30,281 nt of DNA from UBA4744 sp035282865 (GTDB lineage: Bacteria > Actinomycetota > Acidimicrobiia > Spongiisociales > UBA4744): positions 1 through 30,281 of the forward strand of contig DATEVB010000176.1 of the NCBI GenBank assembly GCA_035282865.1, written 5' to 3'. The position numbers were made by a program, and so were the translations under genes. This document shows, piece after piece, positions 8,161 through 15,528 of the stretch. Positions within the stretch are counted from its first letter, which is position 1. Each line of letters begins with the position of its first letter. Under the pieces are notes generated by a model, which saw nothing but the letters and a program-made list of their open reading frames with translations, ran no database searches and was not told the DNA's origin.

Positions 8161-8835
8161 ATGGTTTTGAGTCCTATCGATATTGAGCAAAAGACCTTTA
8201 GGGTCGCATTGCGCGGCTACGCGGAAGAGGAAGTCGATCAATTTCTCGACGAGATCGTCATCGCGGTCCGCGAGTACGAACGCCAGCTTCGGGACGCCAA
8301 CGAGCGGGTAGCCGTCCTCGAAGAACAGCTCGAAGCGAATCGTGAGACCGAGGAGCGCATCAAGAAGACTCTTCTCATTGCCCAGCGCACCGCCGACCAG
8401 GTTGTTCAGGAAGCTCGCGGCGAAGCCCAAGAACTGCTGGTCGAAGCGCGCACGAAAGCGTCCGAGGTCGAACTGGAGCGAATCCGGGAACGTGAGAACC
8501 TGGTGGCTGATCTGGATCGGATGCGCGGGTCGGTGGGAGGCCTCAAGGAACGCATCCTGGCCCTGGCCGACACCACGCTGGGGAACCTCGAGTCGATCGA
8601 AGAGGACATCACTGCCGCCCAGCCGGAAGAGGACCACCTCGAGGCGTGGACGGAGGGTCCCGTCGACCTCGATGACGTCGTCGATGCGGAGCCGTCCGAG
8701 GAAACGTGGCACCAGGATGTTGAAGAGAGCCCCACCGAGGCAGAGGTGGACGAAGACCAGCCCGAGGAGAGCCCCGGGCAAGTTTTTCTCGGTTCGGGTC
8801 AGCGTCCCTGGGATAGGGGCGAGTCGGACAACTAG
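8161..8835 (+). CDS. divIVA: DivIVA/Wag31 polar scaffold protein
   Basis: DivIVA proteins bind curved membrane at poles and septa; in Actinobacteria (Wag31) they direct polar wall growth. The 224-residue product starts with the conserved membrane-binding domain (MVLSPIDIEQKTFRVALRGY, then EEEVDQFLDEIV), followed by a long coiled coil from about residue 35 to 150 rich in Glu, Arg and Leu. The last 70 residues are strongly acidic and probably disordered. A GAGGTGG site supports the start. It closes the division cluster; its TAG stop overlaps the TAG of convergent ileS within the tetranucleotide CTAG. Confidence 0.94.
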   Translation: MVLSPIDIEQKTFRVALRGYAEEEVDQFLDEIVIAVREYERQLRDANERVAVLEEQLEANRETEERIKKTLLIAQRTADQVVQEARGEAQELLVEARTKASEVELERIRERENLVADLDRMRGSVGGLKERILALADTTLGNLESIEEDITAAQPEEDHLEAWTEGPVDLDDVVDAEPSEETWHQDVEESPTEAEVDEDQPEESPGQVFLGSGQRPWDRGESDN

Positions 8836-11800
8836 GTGAGATCTGCCCGGCTGATCGCAATCGACACTGACTCTCCGTCGATCTCGATGGCGGTGCCGTC
8901 CGTTTCCGCCCCTCTCGATATGATTACCGCCAACACCTCTGCGGCGATCACCCCGGCGTGGACCTCGAAGGCGGCTGCGATTCGGTCGGATTCGCTGGAC
9001 CAGCTCACCTCGATGCGATCCGTTACGTCGAGGCCGCTCTCCCGTCGTATTTGCTGAATCCGGTTGATCAGCTCGCGGGCCGTTCCTTCGATCTCGAGTT
9101 CCGGGGTCACGGTGGTGTCGATGGCGACCGACAGGGGGCCTTCGGCAGCAACCACCATGCCCGCCCGGGGGTCACGCTGCATGATGACATCATCGGAGCC
9201 GATCTCGTGCCCGGCCACAACGATGGCCGCTCCTTCGAGCAGTGTTTGCACCGACTTGCCGTCTAGCTGCCCGAGTGCGGTGGCCACCATCTGTACGTCC
9301 GCGCCGAGGCGGGGGCCCAGACTCTTGAAATTGGCCTTGACGTGCAGATCGATCAGCTCCGTTTCGTCCCGGCCGACCAACACCTCCTTCACGTTCAGCT
9401 CCTCGGTGATCAACCAGGCGTGTGCGGTAACCGCCTGGGCGACTTCCAAATCCCGAGTCAACACCGTCAACGATGGAAGAGGCTGTCGCACCTTCAGCCC
9501 GTGGGCGACCCGCAAGGAGCGTCCGAGGGTCACCACCTGTCTCACCCATCTCATCGCTTTCTCGAGCTCACTCGAGATCAGGTCGGGTCGCGGCTCCGGG
9601 TAGTCGGCGTGGTGCACGCTGAGTGGACCGGCCATGGCATCGAGCCGGTGATCAACGACGAGCCTTTGGTAGAGCTCCTCGGTAACGAACGGGAGCACCG
9701 GGGCAATGACCTTCGAGAAGGTGACCAGCACTTCGTACAGAGTGGCGAAAGCGGCGATCTTGTCGGAGTCGTCGTCACTGCGGGTGCGCCAGAAGCGGCG
9801 ACGGGAACGGCGGATGTACCAGTTGGTCAGATGATCGATGAATCCGATCATCGGCGGAACGACCGAGTAGAGGTAATACCCCTCCATGAGCAGATTGACC
9901 TCGGAGATGAGCGATTGGAGCATCGAGAGAATCCAGCGATCGATCTCGGGGCGCTCGTGAGCAGGAGGAGCTACCTCCAGATCGGCACGGCTGATACCGT
10001 CCGCTTCTGCGTACGTGGTGAAAAAGGAGAAAGAGTTCCACAGGGGGAGCATCACCGTCCGGACCACCTCCCGCACGCCGTTCTCGGAGAAGATCAGAGG
10101 CTCTGCCCGCAGGACGGGCGAGTTGATCAGGTAAGCACGGAGCGCGTCGGCTCCAAACTGGTCGAGTACCGCGGTCGGGTCCGGGTAGTTCTTGAGGCTC
10201 TTCGACATCTTGCGGCCGTCCTCGGCGAGGATCATGCCGTTGACGACGCAGTTCTGGAACGGCTCTTGATCGGAAAGGGCCGTTCCGAGGATGAGCAGGG
10301 TATAGAACCAACCACGGGTCTGGTCGAGACCTTCGGCGATGAAGTCGGCGGGAAATCTCCTCTGAAAGCGCTCCCGGTTCTCGAACGGGTAGTGAATCTG
10401 CGCGTATGGCATGGAGCCGCTGTCGAACCATGTGTCGAGAACTTCCGGGGTTCGCAGCATGGTGCCTTCGCAGGAAGGGCAAGGGAAGGTCACTTCATCG
10501 ACGATGTGTTTGTGCAGGTCGGCCAAGCGGACTCCGGACCGTTGTTCCAGGTCATCGACCGATCCGACACAGACCTGTTCGTCGCACGTGTCGCATAGCC
10601 ACACAGGGATCGTGTTGCCCCAATACCGATTGCGGCTGATAGCCCAGTCCCGGGCGTTCTCGAGCCAGTTGCCGAAACGTCGGGTGCCGACGTACTCGGG
10701 AACCCAATGGATGCGCTCGTTCAGTTCGACCATCCTGTCGCGGAGCTGTTCGACCTCGACGAACCACGTGGGGATGGCTTTGTAGATGAGGGGGGTACCG
10801 GTCCGTGGGCAGAAGGGATAGGAGTGTCGGATCTGCTCGCGCCGGACCAGCAAGCCGCGCCGCTTGAGAAGGTCGATGAGGATGGGATCGGCATCCTTGA
10901 TGTGCATGCCGGCCACGTCGGCAACCTCGTCGGTGAACCGAGCCTCGGCGTCGACCGGGTCGACCAGAACATCCAGACCGGCGGCTTGGAGTGCGTAGAA
11001 GTCCACTTCGCCGTAGGCGGGCGCCATGTGCACCAGGCCGGTGCCTTCGTCCATAGTGACCTCGGCGCTGCCGATCACCCGGAAAGCCCCTCGCCCACGC
11101 TCTTCCTCGAAGTACGCGAACGGAGGCTCGTAGCGCGCGCCGATCAGTTGGGCGCCAGGCGCCCGGGCGACAACCTCCGGCCCGTCGGTCCAGAACCCAC
11201 CGACCAGTGCTTCGGCAATCCAATAGCGGTGGTCGTCAACCTTGGCGGCCACGTACTCGATCTCTTCGCCGACCGCGATGGCCAGGTTCCCGGGGAGGGT
11301 CCAGGGGGTGGTGGTCCAAATGAGGAAGTAGTCGCCCTCGCGGACCGGCCCGTAGCTCTCCAGGGCTCTCAAACGGACCGTGATGGCCGGATCGTCGACG
11401 TCCCGGTAGTCCATATTCGCCTCGAAATTGGAAAGGGGCGTGGCGGCGCCCCACGAATAGGGGACCACCTTGAAGTCCCTATATATCAGTCCTTTGTCCC
11501 AGAGCTGGGAGAAGACCCACCACTCGCTCTCCATGAAGTCGGGGTCCATAGTCTTGTAGTCGTTCTCGAAGTCGACCCAACGGCCCAGGCGGCGCATGAT
11601 CCGCTCCCAGTCCTCGGTCGTCCGCTCGACCTTCGCCCGGCAGGCCTCGTTGAAGCGAGCCACGCCGTACGCCTCGATGGCCTTGGGGCCGGAGACGCCC
11701 AGTTCTTTCTCGACCTCCATCTCGACCGGGAGGCCGTGGGTATCCCACCCGAAACGTCGTTCGATGCGATGGCCTCGCATGGTCCAGTACCGGGGAACGA

Positions 11801-12011
11801 TGTCCTTGATCACTCCGGCCAGGATGTGACCGTAATGTGGGCTGCCCGACGCGAATGGTGGCCCGTCGTAGAAGGTGTATTCCGAGTCGGGCGGCCTCAT
11901 CTCGACCGACATCGCGAAGGCGTCGACGCGATCCCAGAGGGCAAGGACCTCCTCTTCCAGGGCGGGGAACGATACGCTGGCTGCCACCCGGCGGAAGTCT
12001 CTTGAAGTCAT
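8832..12011 (-). CDS. ileS: Isoleucyl-tRNA synthetase, class 2 (IleS2) type
   Basis: IleRS charges tRNA-Ile and hydrolyses mischarged Val-tRNA-Ile. With the start at 12011 the protein is 1059 residues. It shows the class I HIGH motif as PHYGHILAG (His59-His62), the RRFGWDTHGLPVE region, a CP1 editing domain with GTGLVHMAPAYGEVD, the KMSKS loop at 601-605 followed by LKNYPDP, and a long anticodon-binding C-terminus. The HYGH and GWDTHGLPVE pattern and the size match the eukaryote-like IleS2 branch, as in mycobacteria, which is typically less sensitive to mupirocin. The start is set by GAGGAG 8 bases upstream (12020-12025 complement). The open frame extends to 12137, but that part is the T-box leader. 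Confidence 0.96.
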   Translation of the reverse strand: MTSRDFRRVAASVSFPALEEEVLALWDRVDAFAMSVEMRPPDSEYTFYDGPPFASGSPHYGHILAGVIKDIVPRYWTMRGHRIERRFGWDTHGLPVEMEVEKELGVSGPKAIEAYGVARFNEACRAKVERTTEDWERIMRRLGRWVDFENDYKTMDPDFMESEWWVFSQLWDKGLIYRDFKVVPYSWGAATPLSNFEANMDYRDVDDPAITVRLRALESYGPVREGDYFLIWTTTPWTLPGNLAIAVGEEIEYVAAKVDDHRYWIAEALVGGFWTDGPEVVARAPGAQLIGARYEPPFAYFEEERGRGAFRVIGSAEVTMDEGTGLVHMAPAYGEVDFYALQAAGLDVLVDPVDAEARFTDEVADVAGMHIKDADPILIDLLKRRGLLVRREQIRHSYPFCPRTGTPLIYKAIPTWFVEVEQLRDRMVELNERIHWVPEYVGTRRFGNWLENARDWAISRNRYWGNTIPVWLCDTCDEQVCVGSVDDLEQRSGVRLADLHKHIVDEVTFPCPSCEGTMLRTPEVLDTWFDSGSMPYAQIHYPFENRERFQRRFPADFIAEGLDQTRGWFYTLLILGTALSDQEPFQNCVVNGMILAEDGRKMSKSLKNYPDPTAVLDQFGADALRAYLINSPVLRAEPLIFSENGVREVVRTVMLPLWNSFSFFTTYAEADGISRADLEVAPPAHERPEIDRWILSMLQSLISEVNLLMEGYYLYSVVPPMIGFIDHLTNWYIRRSRRRFWRTRSDDDSDKIAAFATLYEVLVTFSKVIAPVLPFVTEELYQRLVVDHRLDAMAGPLSVHHADYPEPRPDLISSELEKAMRWVRQVVTLGRSLRVAHGLKVRQPLPSLTVLTRDLEVAQAVTAHAWLITEELNVKEVLVGRDETELIDLHVKANFKSLGPRLGADVQMVATALGQLDGKSVQTLLEGAAIVVAGHEIGSDDVIMQRDPRAGMVVAAEGPLSVAIDTTVTPELEIEGTARELINRIQQIRRESGLDVTDRIEVSWSSESDRIAAAFEVHAGVIAAEVLAVIISRGAETDGTAIEIDGESVSIAISRADLT

Positions 12012-12305
12012 GTCGTCAGCTCCTCGGTTGCCACGGTCCCGGCACGTGCCGGGGGATTCCGGGACGGGCCTGGTCTGGTCCGCGGTGCCACCCGGCTTGC
12101 CGAAACGCCCGAGGCCTTTCGACCGCTCTGACCCCATCTCGGAGGGGGAAACCGGCAGGTTCTACCTCCGGTGCATGAGCACCGGGCTCTTCCTGCAGCT
12201 CCAGGGTGATATCGATCGGAGTCCGAACACCGGCCTCTCACCATCTGCCGGCTCGCTGGGTTGGACCTGCCCGACCGAGCGCCCCTTTCAACGCTCAGAT
12301 AACAG
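12012..12305 (-). promoter_or_regulatory. T-box riboswitch leader of ileS, translational type with short Stem I
   Basis: This 348-bp gap between ileS and the next gene holds a T-box leader read leftward. The T-box core GGGTGGCACCGCG is the complement of 12081-12093. Its antisequestrator can close by GGG with CCC and GCGG with CCGU (complement of 12061-12067). Stem I is very short, about 12248 to 12195, with an AGAG motif and the Ile specifier ATC (complement of 12208-12210) followed by A. A perfect 7-bp hairpin lies at 12168-12185. No terminator with a T-run precedes ileS; instead the ribosome-binding region CCGAGG (complement of 12022-12027) could pair with CCTCGG (complement of 12109-12114), which suggests translational control. 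Uncharged tRNA-Ile would free the ribosome-binding site. Confidence 0.88.
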
Positions 12306-12310
12306 CGGCA

Positions 12311-12339
12311 ATCGTACTCCGACCTGATCATCAGGCCAA
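12311..12339 (-). promoter_or_regulatory. Candidate ileS promoter
   Basis: Read leftward, TTGGCC (complement of 12334-12339) and TACGAT (complement of 12311-12316) are separated by exactly 17 bp and lie directly upstream of the T-box leader. TACGAT fits the actinobacterial TAnnnT -10 pattern. The spacer contains most of a 13-bp palindrome described separately. Predicted transcription start is near 12304. Confidence 0.5.
12323..12335. repeat. 13-bp palindrome in the ileS/DUF167 divergent region
   Basis: CCTGAT-C-ATCAGG is a perfect inverted repeat with a single central base. It occupies the -35/-10 spacer of the candidate ileS promoter and lies 24 bp upstream of the divergent DUF167 gene, a position suited to an operator acting on either or both genes. 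The function is inferred. Confidence 0.5.
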
Positions 12340-12344
12340 CCAAG

Positions 12345-12350
12345 TACGCT
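12345..12350 (+). promoter_or_regulatory. Candidate -10 element for a leaderless DUF167 transcript
   Basis: TACGCT ends 9 bases before the ATG at 12360, where transcription would begin at or next to the start codon. No ribosome-binding site precedes this ATG. Leaderless mRNAs are common in Actinobacteria. No convincing -35 is seen. Confidence 0.3.
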
Positions 12351-12359
12351 GACGGTTCG

Positions 12360-12680
12360 ATGACTGCCGATCAGCCCGCGGGCCAGGACATTTCGTGCGC
12401 GGTTTCCACCGGCGACGGCGGGGCCGCGGTCGAGGTCTGGGCCATTCCGGGCGCATCGCGGACCGAGATCACCGGCCTGCACGGCGGCGCCGTGCGGATC
12501 CGGGTCGCCGCCCCGGCTGAGGGCGGAAAGGCCAACCGGGCGGTCGCCGATCTCTTGACCGCCATCACCGGGGGCGATGTCGAAATGACCCGGGGGCACC
12601 GTTCCCGGCGAAAGCGATTTCTCGTGAGGGGAGTAGGCCCCGCTGAATTGGCCCGCCTGATTTCAGATCAAATCGGATGA
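12360..12680 (+). CDS. DUF167 (UPF0235/YggU) family protein
   Basis: A 106-residue small cytoplasmic alpha/beta protein of the DUF167 family, function unknown. The family core is visible as WAIPGASRTEITG, LRIRVAAPAEGGKANRAV-like text at about residues 40-60 and the C-terminal RGHRSRRKRFLVRG. Members often lie beside division or RNA-modification genes. It starts the plus-strand operon DUF167-zinc finger-lspA-rluD and faces ileS across a shared regulatory region. Its stop overlaps an in-frame ATG of the next gene region (ATGA at 12677). Confidence 0.85.
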   Translation: MTADQPAGQDISCAVSTGDGGAAVEVWAIPGASRTEITGLHGGAVRIRVAAPAEGGKANRAVADLLTAITGGDVEMTRGHRSRRKRFLVRGVGPAELARLISDQIG

Positions 12681-12718
12681 CTCTGCTATGTTCCTGCGCT
12701 CAGGAAGGAAGAGGTGTG

Positions 12719-13090
12719 ATGTCGAGGCAATTGGCTCAATCGACCCTTGACAGGTTCCGGGTGGTGCTCGAAGAAGAGCGGGCCCGTTTGCGCTCCCTTC
12801 TGGAGGAGCACGAGCAGGAGCGAGAAGACGCTCGATTGGCCGAGACGGCTGCTGAGCGAAGCCCCGACCCGACCAGCGCTGAGGGCGGCTCCATGGTCTT
12901 CGAGTACGAAAAGGATCTCTCGGTCGATGCCAACACCGAGGATCTACTCCGTAAAGCTGAGAATGCCCTGGAGCGACTCGAAGTCGGCGAGTACGGGATC
13001 TGCGAATCGTGCGGAATCGCCATCCCGGTAACCCGTCTCGAGGTGTTGCCTTACACGACCTTGTGTGTGGAGTGCGCGCAACGTCACTGA
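12719..13090 (+). CDS. DksA/TraR-type C4 zinc-finger protein
   Basis: A 123-residue protein with a charged coiled-coil N-terminus (about 10-45) and a C-terminal zinc finger with Cys95, Cys98, Cys116 and Cys119 (CESC and CVEC), the fold of DksA/TraR proteins, which enter the RNA polymerase secondary channel and affect rRNA and stress transcription. Actinobacterial members are often found before lspA. I chose ATG 12719 because a purine-rich GGAAGGAAGAGG ends 4 bases upstream; an upstream ATG at 12677 that overlaps the DUF167 stop would add 14 residues. Whether it truly binds polymerase is not shown by the sequence. Confidence 0.85.
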   Translation: MSRQLAQSTLDRFRVVLEEERARLRSLLEEHEQEREDARLAETAAERSPDPTSAEGGSMVFEYEKDLSVDANTEDLLRKAENALERLEVGEYGICESCGIAIPVTRLEVLPYTTLCVECAQRH

Positions 13091-13542
13091 GGGCGTTTCG
13101 GCTCACCGCCGCTGGGATTGCCGCGGCCGTCGTTCTGGTCGATCAGCTCACCAAAGCCTGGGCACGCTCCGCTCTTGCCGACTCGAGCATCGAGGTCATC
13201 CCCGGGTTCTTTCGCTTGGCCCTGGCCGAGAACTCCGGTGCGGCGTTTGGGTTCTTCCGGGGCGGCGGACAGATCATTGCCGTCTTCGCATTGTTGGCGG
13301 TCGTCATCATCTTCTTTGCTTTTCGGACCGTCGATCGCTGGTGGGACCTCATCGGCCTCGGGCTGGTGTTGGGTGGCGCCGTCGGCAACCTGGTCGACCG
13401 TCTGACCCGTGGCAGCGGTCTGCTGGACGGGAGGGTCACCGATTGGATCGAACTCTGGTTGATCCCGAATTTCAACGTTGCCGACGCGGCAATATCGATC
13501 GGCGTTGCCTTGCTGCTGTTGGGGGCGCTGCGGAAACCATGA
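13072..13542 (+). CDS. lspA: Lipoprotein signal peptidase (signal peptidase II) LspA
   Basis: LspA is the membrane aspartyl protease that removes the signal peptide of diacylated prolipoproteins. The sequence shows four hydrophobic helices and all family blocks: VLVDQLTKAW (22-31), ENSGAAFGFF (53-62), GNLVDR with catalytic Asp109 and FNVADA with catalytic Asp138. I set the start at GTG 13072, giving 156 residues and a 19-bp overlap with the zinc-finger gene; GTG 13063 is an alternative and no strong ribosome-binding site decides. The frame is open upstream to an ATG at 13009, but that would put 40 extra residues inside the zinc-finger coding region. Confidence 0.93.
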   Translation: MRATSLRAFRLTAAGIAAAVVLVDQLTKAWARSALADSSIEVIPGFFRLALAENSGAAFGFFRGGGQIIAVFALLAVVIIFFAFRTVDRWWDLIGLGLVLGGAVGNLVDRLTRGSGLLDGRVTDWIELWLIPNFNVADAAISIGVALLLLGALRKP

Positions 13543-14444
13543 ACGCATGCGTGCCGATCGACCTGGCCGGCCAACGGGCGGATAAGATCGTTGCGGTGGT
13601 TGCCGGTCTCAGCCGGGCCGCCGCCCGTGCCTTGATCGACGAGGGACTGGTGACCGTCCAGGGCCGGCCGCTCGACCCGAAACAGCGGTTGGCCGAAGGC
13701 GTCGAACTGGACATCGAGATCCCGGCCCTGCGCGGGCTCGAGCCGGAGAACATCGCGTTGGTCGTCCGGTACGAGGACGACCAAGTGGCCGTGGTCGAAA
13801 AACCAGCCGGGATGGTCGTTCATCCCGGGGCCGGGCGGGCGACCGGCACCCTCGCGGCAGGTCTGCTGGCCCGATGGCCCGGGTTGGTAGGCATCGGCCA
13901 GACCGATCGTTGGGGGATCGTCCACCGCCTCGATAGGGAGGTGTCAGGGCTGCTGGTCGTTGCCTTGACCGACGTCGCCTACGCAAGGCTGGTCGGCTCG
14001 CTCCTCCGGCGGTCCGTCACCAGGGACTACCTGGCTCTGGTATGGGGGGCCTTCGACGCTTCCACCGGTACCATCGATGCTCCGGTCGGTCGGGATCGCC
14101 GGGCGCCGGCACGCATGGCCGTTCAGGCGGAAGGGCGCCCCTCCCGGACCCACTACCGCCGCACGGCCTACTGGTCCCCGGCCAACCTGTCGATGCTGGA
14201 GGTGCGCCTCGAAACCGGACGCACCCATCAGATCAGGGTCCATCTCTCGTCGATAGAGCATCCCGTGGTCGGTGATCGTGTGTACGGCCGACCCGGCCCT
14301 CCGGGGGTCGATCCGCACCGGGTGTGGCTGCACGCTGCCCACCTCGAGTTCGACCATCCGACCACCGACCAGAGGATCTCGGTAGATTCGCCTCTTCCCG
14401 AAGACCTCACGGAATCGTTGGAAGCGCTGGGGCCGCCGGATTAG
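13539..14444 (+). CDS. rluD: RluD-type 23S rRNA pseudouridine synthase
   Basis: A RluA/RluD-family enzyme that isomerises uridines to pseudouridine, most likely in 23S rRNA. The 301-residue product has an N-terminal S4-like RNA-binding domain (about 5-60) and the catalytic domain with HRLDREVSGL (129-138), where Asp132 is the nucleophile; most members have Thr where this has Val. The downstream LETGRTHQIRVH and VVGDRVYG motifs are standard. The start is the ATG in the lspA stop (ATGA), the usual lspA-rluD pairing. The open frame continues upstream across lspA in another frame, which I take as spurious. Confidence 0.94.
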   Translation: MNACVPIDLAGQRADKIVAVVAGLSRAAARALIDEGLVTVQGRPLDPKQRLAEGVELDIEIPALRGLEPENIALVVRYEDDQVAVVEKPAGMVVHPGAGRATGTLAAGLLARWPGLVGIGQTDRWGIVHRLDREVSGLLVVALTDVAYARLVGSLLRRSVTRDYLALVWGAFDASTGTIDAPVGRDRRAPARMAVQAEGRPSRTHYRRTAYWSPANLSMLEVRLETGRTHQIRVHLSSIEHPVVGDRVYGRPGPPGVDPHRVWLHAAHLEFDHPTTDQRISVDSPLPEDLTESLEALGPPD

Positions 14445-14477
14445 GTCGTCGGTTTTCTGTCGGTCGGCCTGGGGCCG

Positions 14478-15509
14478 CTACCCGAAGAAGGTCTTGGCGA
14501 CATCGTAGGTGGCCTCGTCGACACCACGAATGCTGGCGCACGCCTCTTCGAGCGGCACAGGGACGATGTGTTGGCCCCGGGCGGCAACCATGACGCCGTA
14601 CGTTCCGGCCACCGCCAGATCGGCCGCGGCGACCCCCAGCCTGGTACCGAGCACACGATCGAAGGCGGTTGGCGTGCCACCTCGCTGCAGGTGGCCCAGC
14701 ACGGTTACCCGGGTCTCGAATCCGGTCAGATCCTCGAGGATGGGGGCGATTTGATACGCAACGCCGCCCAGTCGCTTGAACCCGAAGGCGTCGACCTCGG
14801 CTTCCTGCTGAGCAGCCAGGGCCGGCGGTTCGATACCTTCCGCTACGACGACCACCGAGTAGGAGTGTCCATGGCGATGGCGGCTGCGGATCACGTCGGC
14901 GACTTCGTTCAAGTCGTAGGGGACTTCCGGGATGAGCACCGCATCGGCTCCACCGGCGATGCCCGCGTACGTGGCGATCCAACCCCTGGTACGCCCCATC
15001 ACCTCAACCAGCATGATCCGGTTGTGGGATTCCGCCGTGGTCGTGATCCGGTCGATGGCTTCGGTGGCGATCTCGAGAGCGGTGTCGAAGCCAAACGTCC
15101 AGTCGGTGGCGGCGATGTCGTTGTCGATGGTCTTGGGAATCCCAATGACCCGCAGCCCTTCGTTGGAGAGCTTCAGCGCCGATGACAACGTGCCGTCTCC
15201 CCCGATGACCACCAGGGAGTCGATGCCGTTCCGCTCGATGGTCATCCGAATACTGTCGTACCCGTCACCATGCACATACGGGTCCATGCGGGAAGTTCCC
15301 AGAATCGTTCCGCCCCGGGCCAGGATGCCCCGCACCGAGTCGCGGTCGAGCGGCCTGGTCCGCCCTTGCATCAGCCCTTCCCATCCGTTGAGAATACCGA
15401 CCACCTCGGCTTCGTGACGCTCGGTAGCCCGGGTCACGACGGCGCGAATCGCCGCGTTGAGCCCCGGACAGTCGCCGCCGGCGGTGAGGACTCCGATCAC
15501 AGCGCTCAT
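14478..15509 (-). CDS. pfkA: 6-phosphofructokinase, ATP-type signature (PFK group III)
   Basis: Phosphorylates fructose 6-phosphate in glycolysis. The 343-residue protein has the family motifs AGGDCPGLNAAIR (10-22), GGTILGTSR (67-75), GGDGT (103-107), PKTIDND (125-131) with catalytic Asp129, and the substrate-binding EVMGRTRGW. At the donor-site position equivalent to E. coli Gly104 it has Gly, the ATP-type residue, while Lys126 replaces E. coli Gly124; this Gly plus Lys combination is known from actinobacterial group III ATP-dependent PFKs. It is the second gene of a two-gene PFK operon, 19 bp after the upstream PFK, with GGAAAGG before the ATG. Confidence 0.94.
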   Translation of the reverse strand: MSAVIGVLTAGGDCPGLNAAIRAVVTRATERHEAEVVGILNGWEGLMQGRTRPLDRDSVRGILARGGTILGTSRMDPYVHGDGYDSIRMTIERNGIDSLVVIGGDGTLSSALKLSNEGLRVIGIPKTIDNDIAATDWTFGFDTALEIATEAIDRITTTAESHNRIMLVEVMGRTRGWIATYAGIAGGADAVLIPEVPYDLNEVADVIRSRHRHGHSYSVVVVAEGIEPPALAAQQEAEVDAFGFKRLGGVAYQIAPILEDLTGFETRVTVLGHLQRGGTPTAFDRVLGTRLGVAAADLAVAGTYGVMVAARGQHIVPVPLEEACASIRGVDEATYDVAKTFFG

Positions 15510-15528
15510 GGGGACCTTTCCGGGTGGC

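Noticed and set aside
9342..12005. Two long plus-strand open frames (418 and 432 codons) opposite ileS
   Set aside because: They lie wholly antisense to an unmistakable IleRS, have no recognisable domains and are typical shadows of GC-rich codon use.
12012..12137. N-terminal extension of IleS by 42 residues to an ATG at 12137
   Set aside because: The extra codons cover the T-box core and the ribosome-binding region; GAGGAG 8 bases before 12011 and the family N-terminus fit the shorter protein.
13065..13538. Upstream extension of the RluD frame through lspA
   Set aside because: That stretch is the alternative frame of lspA; the ATG in the lspA stop gives a normal RluD with its S4-like domain.
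14465..14477. Small hairpin CGGCC-TGG-GGCCG between rluD and pfkA as a terminator
   Set aside because: Only five base pairs and no T-run on either strand; too weak to call in GC-rich DNA.
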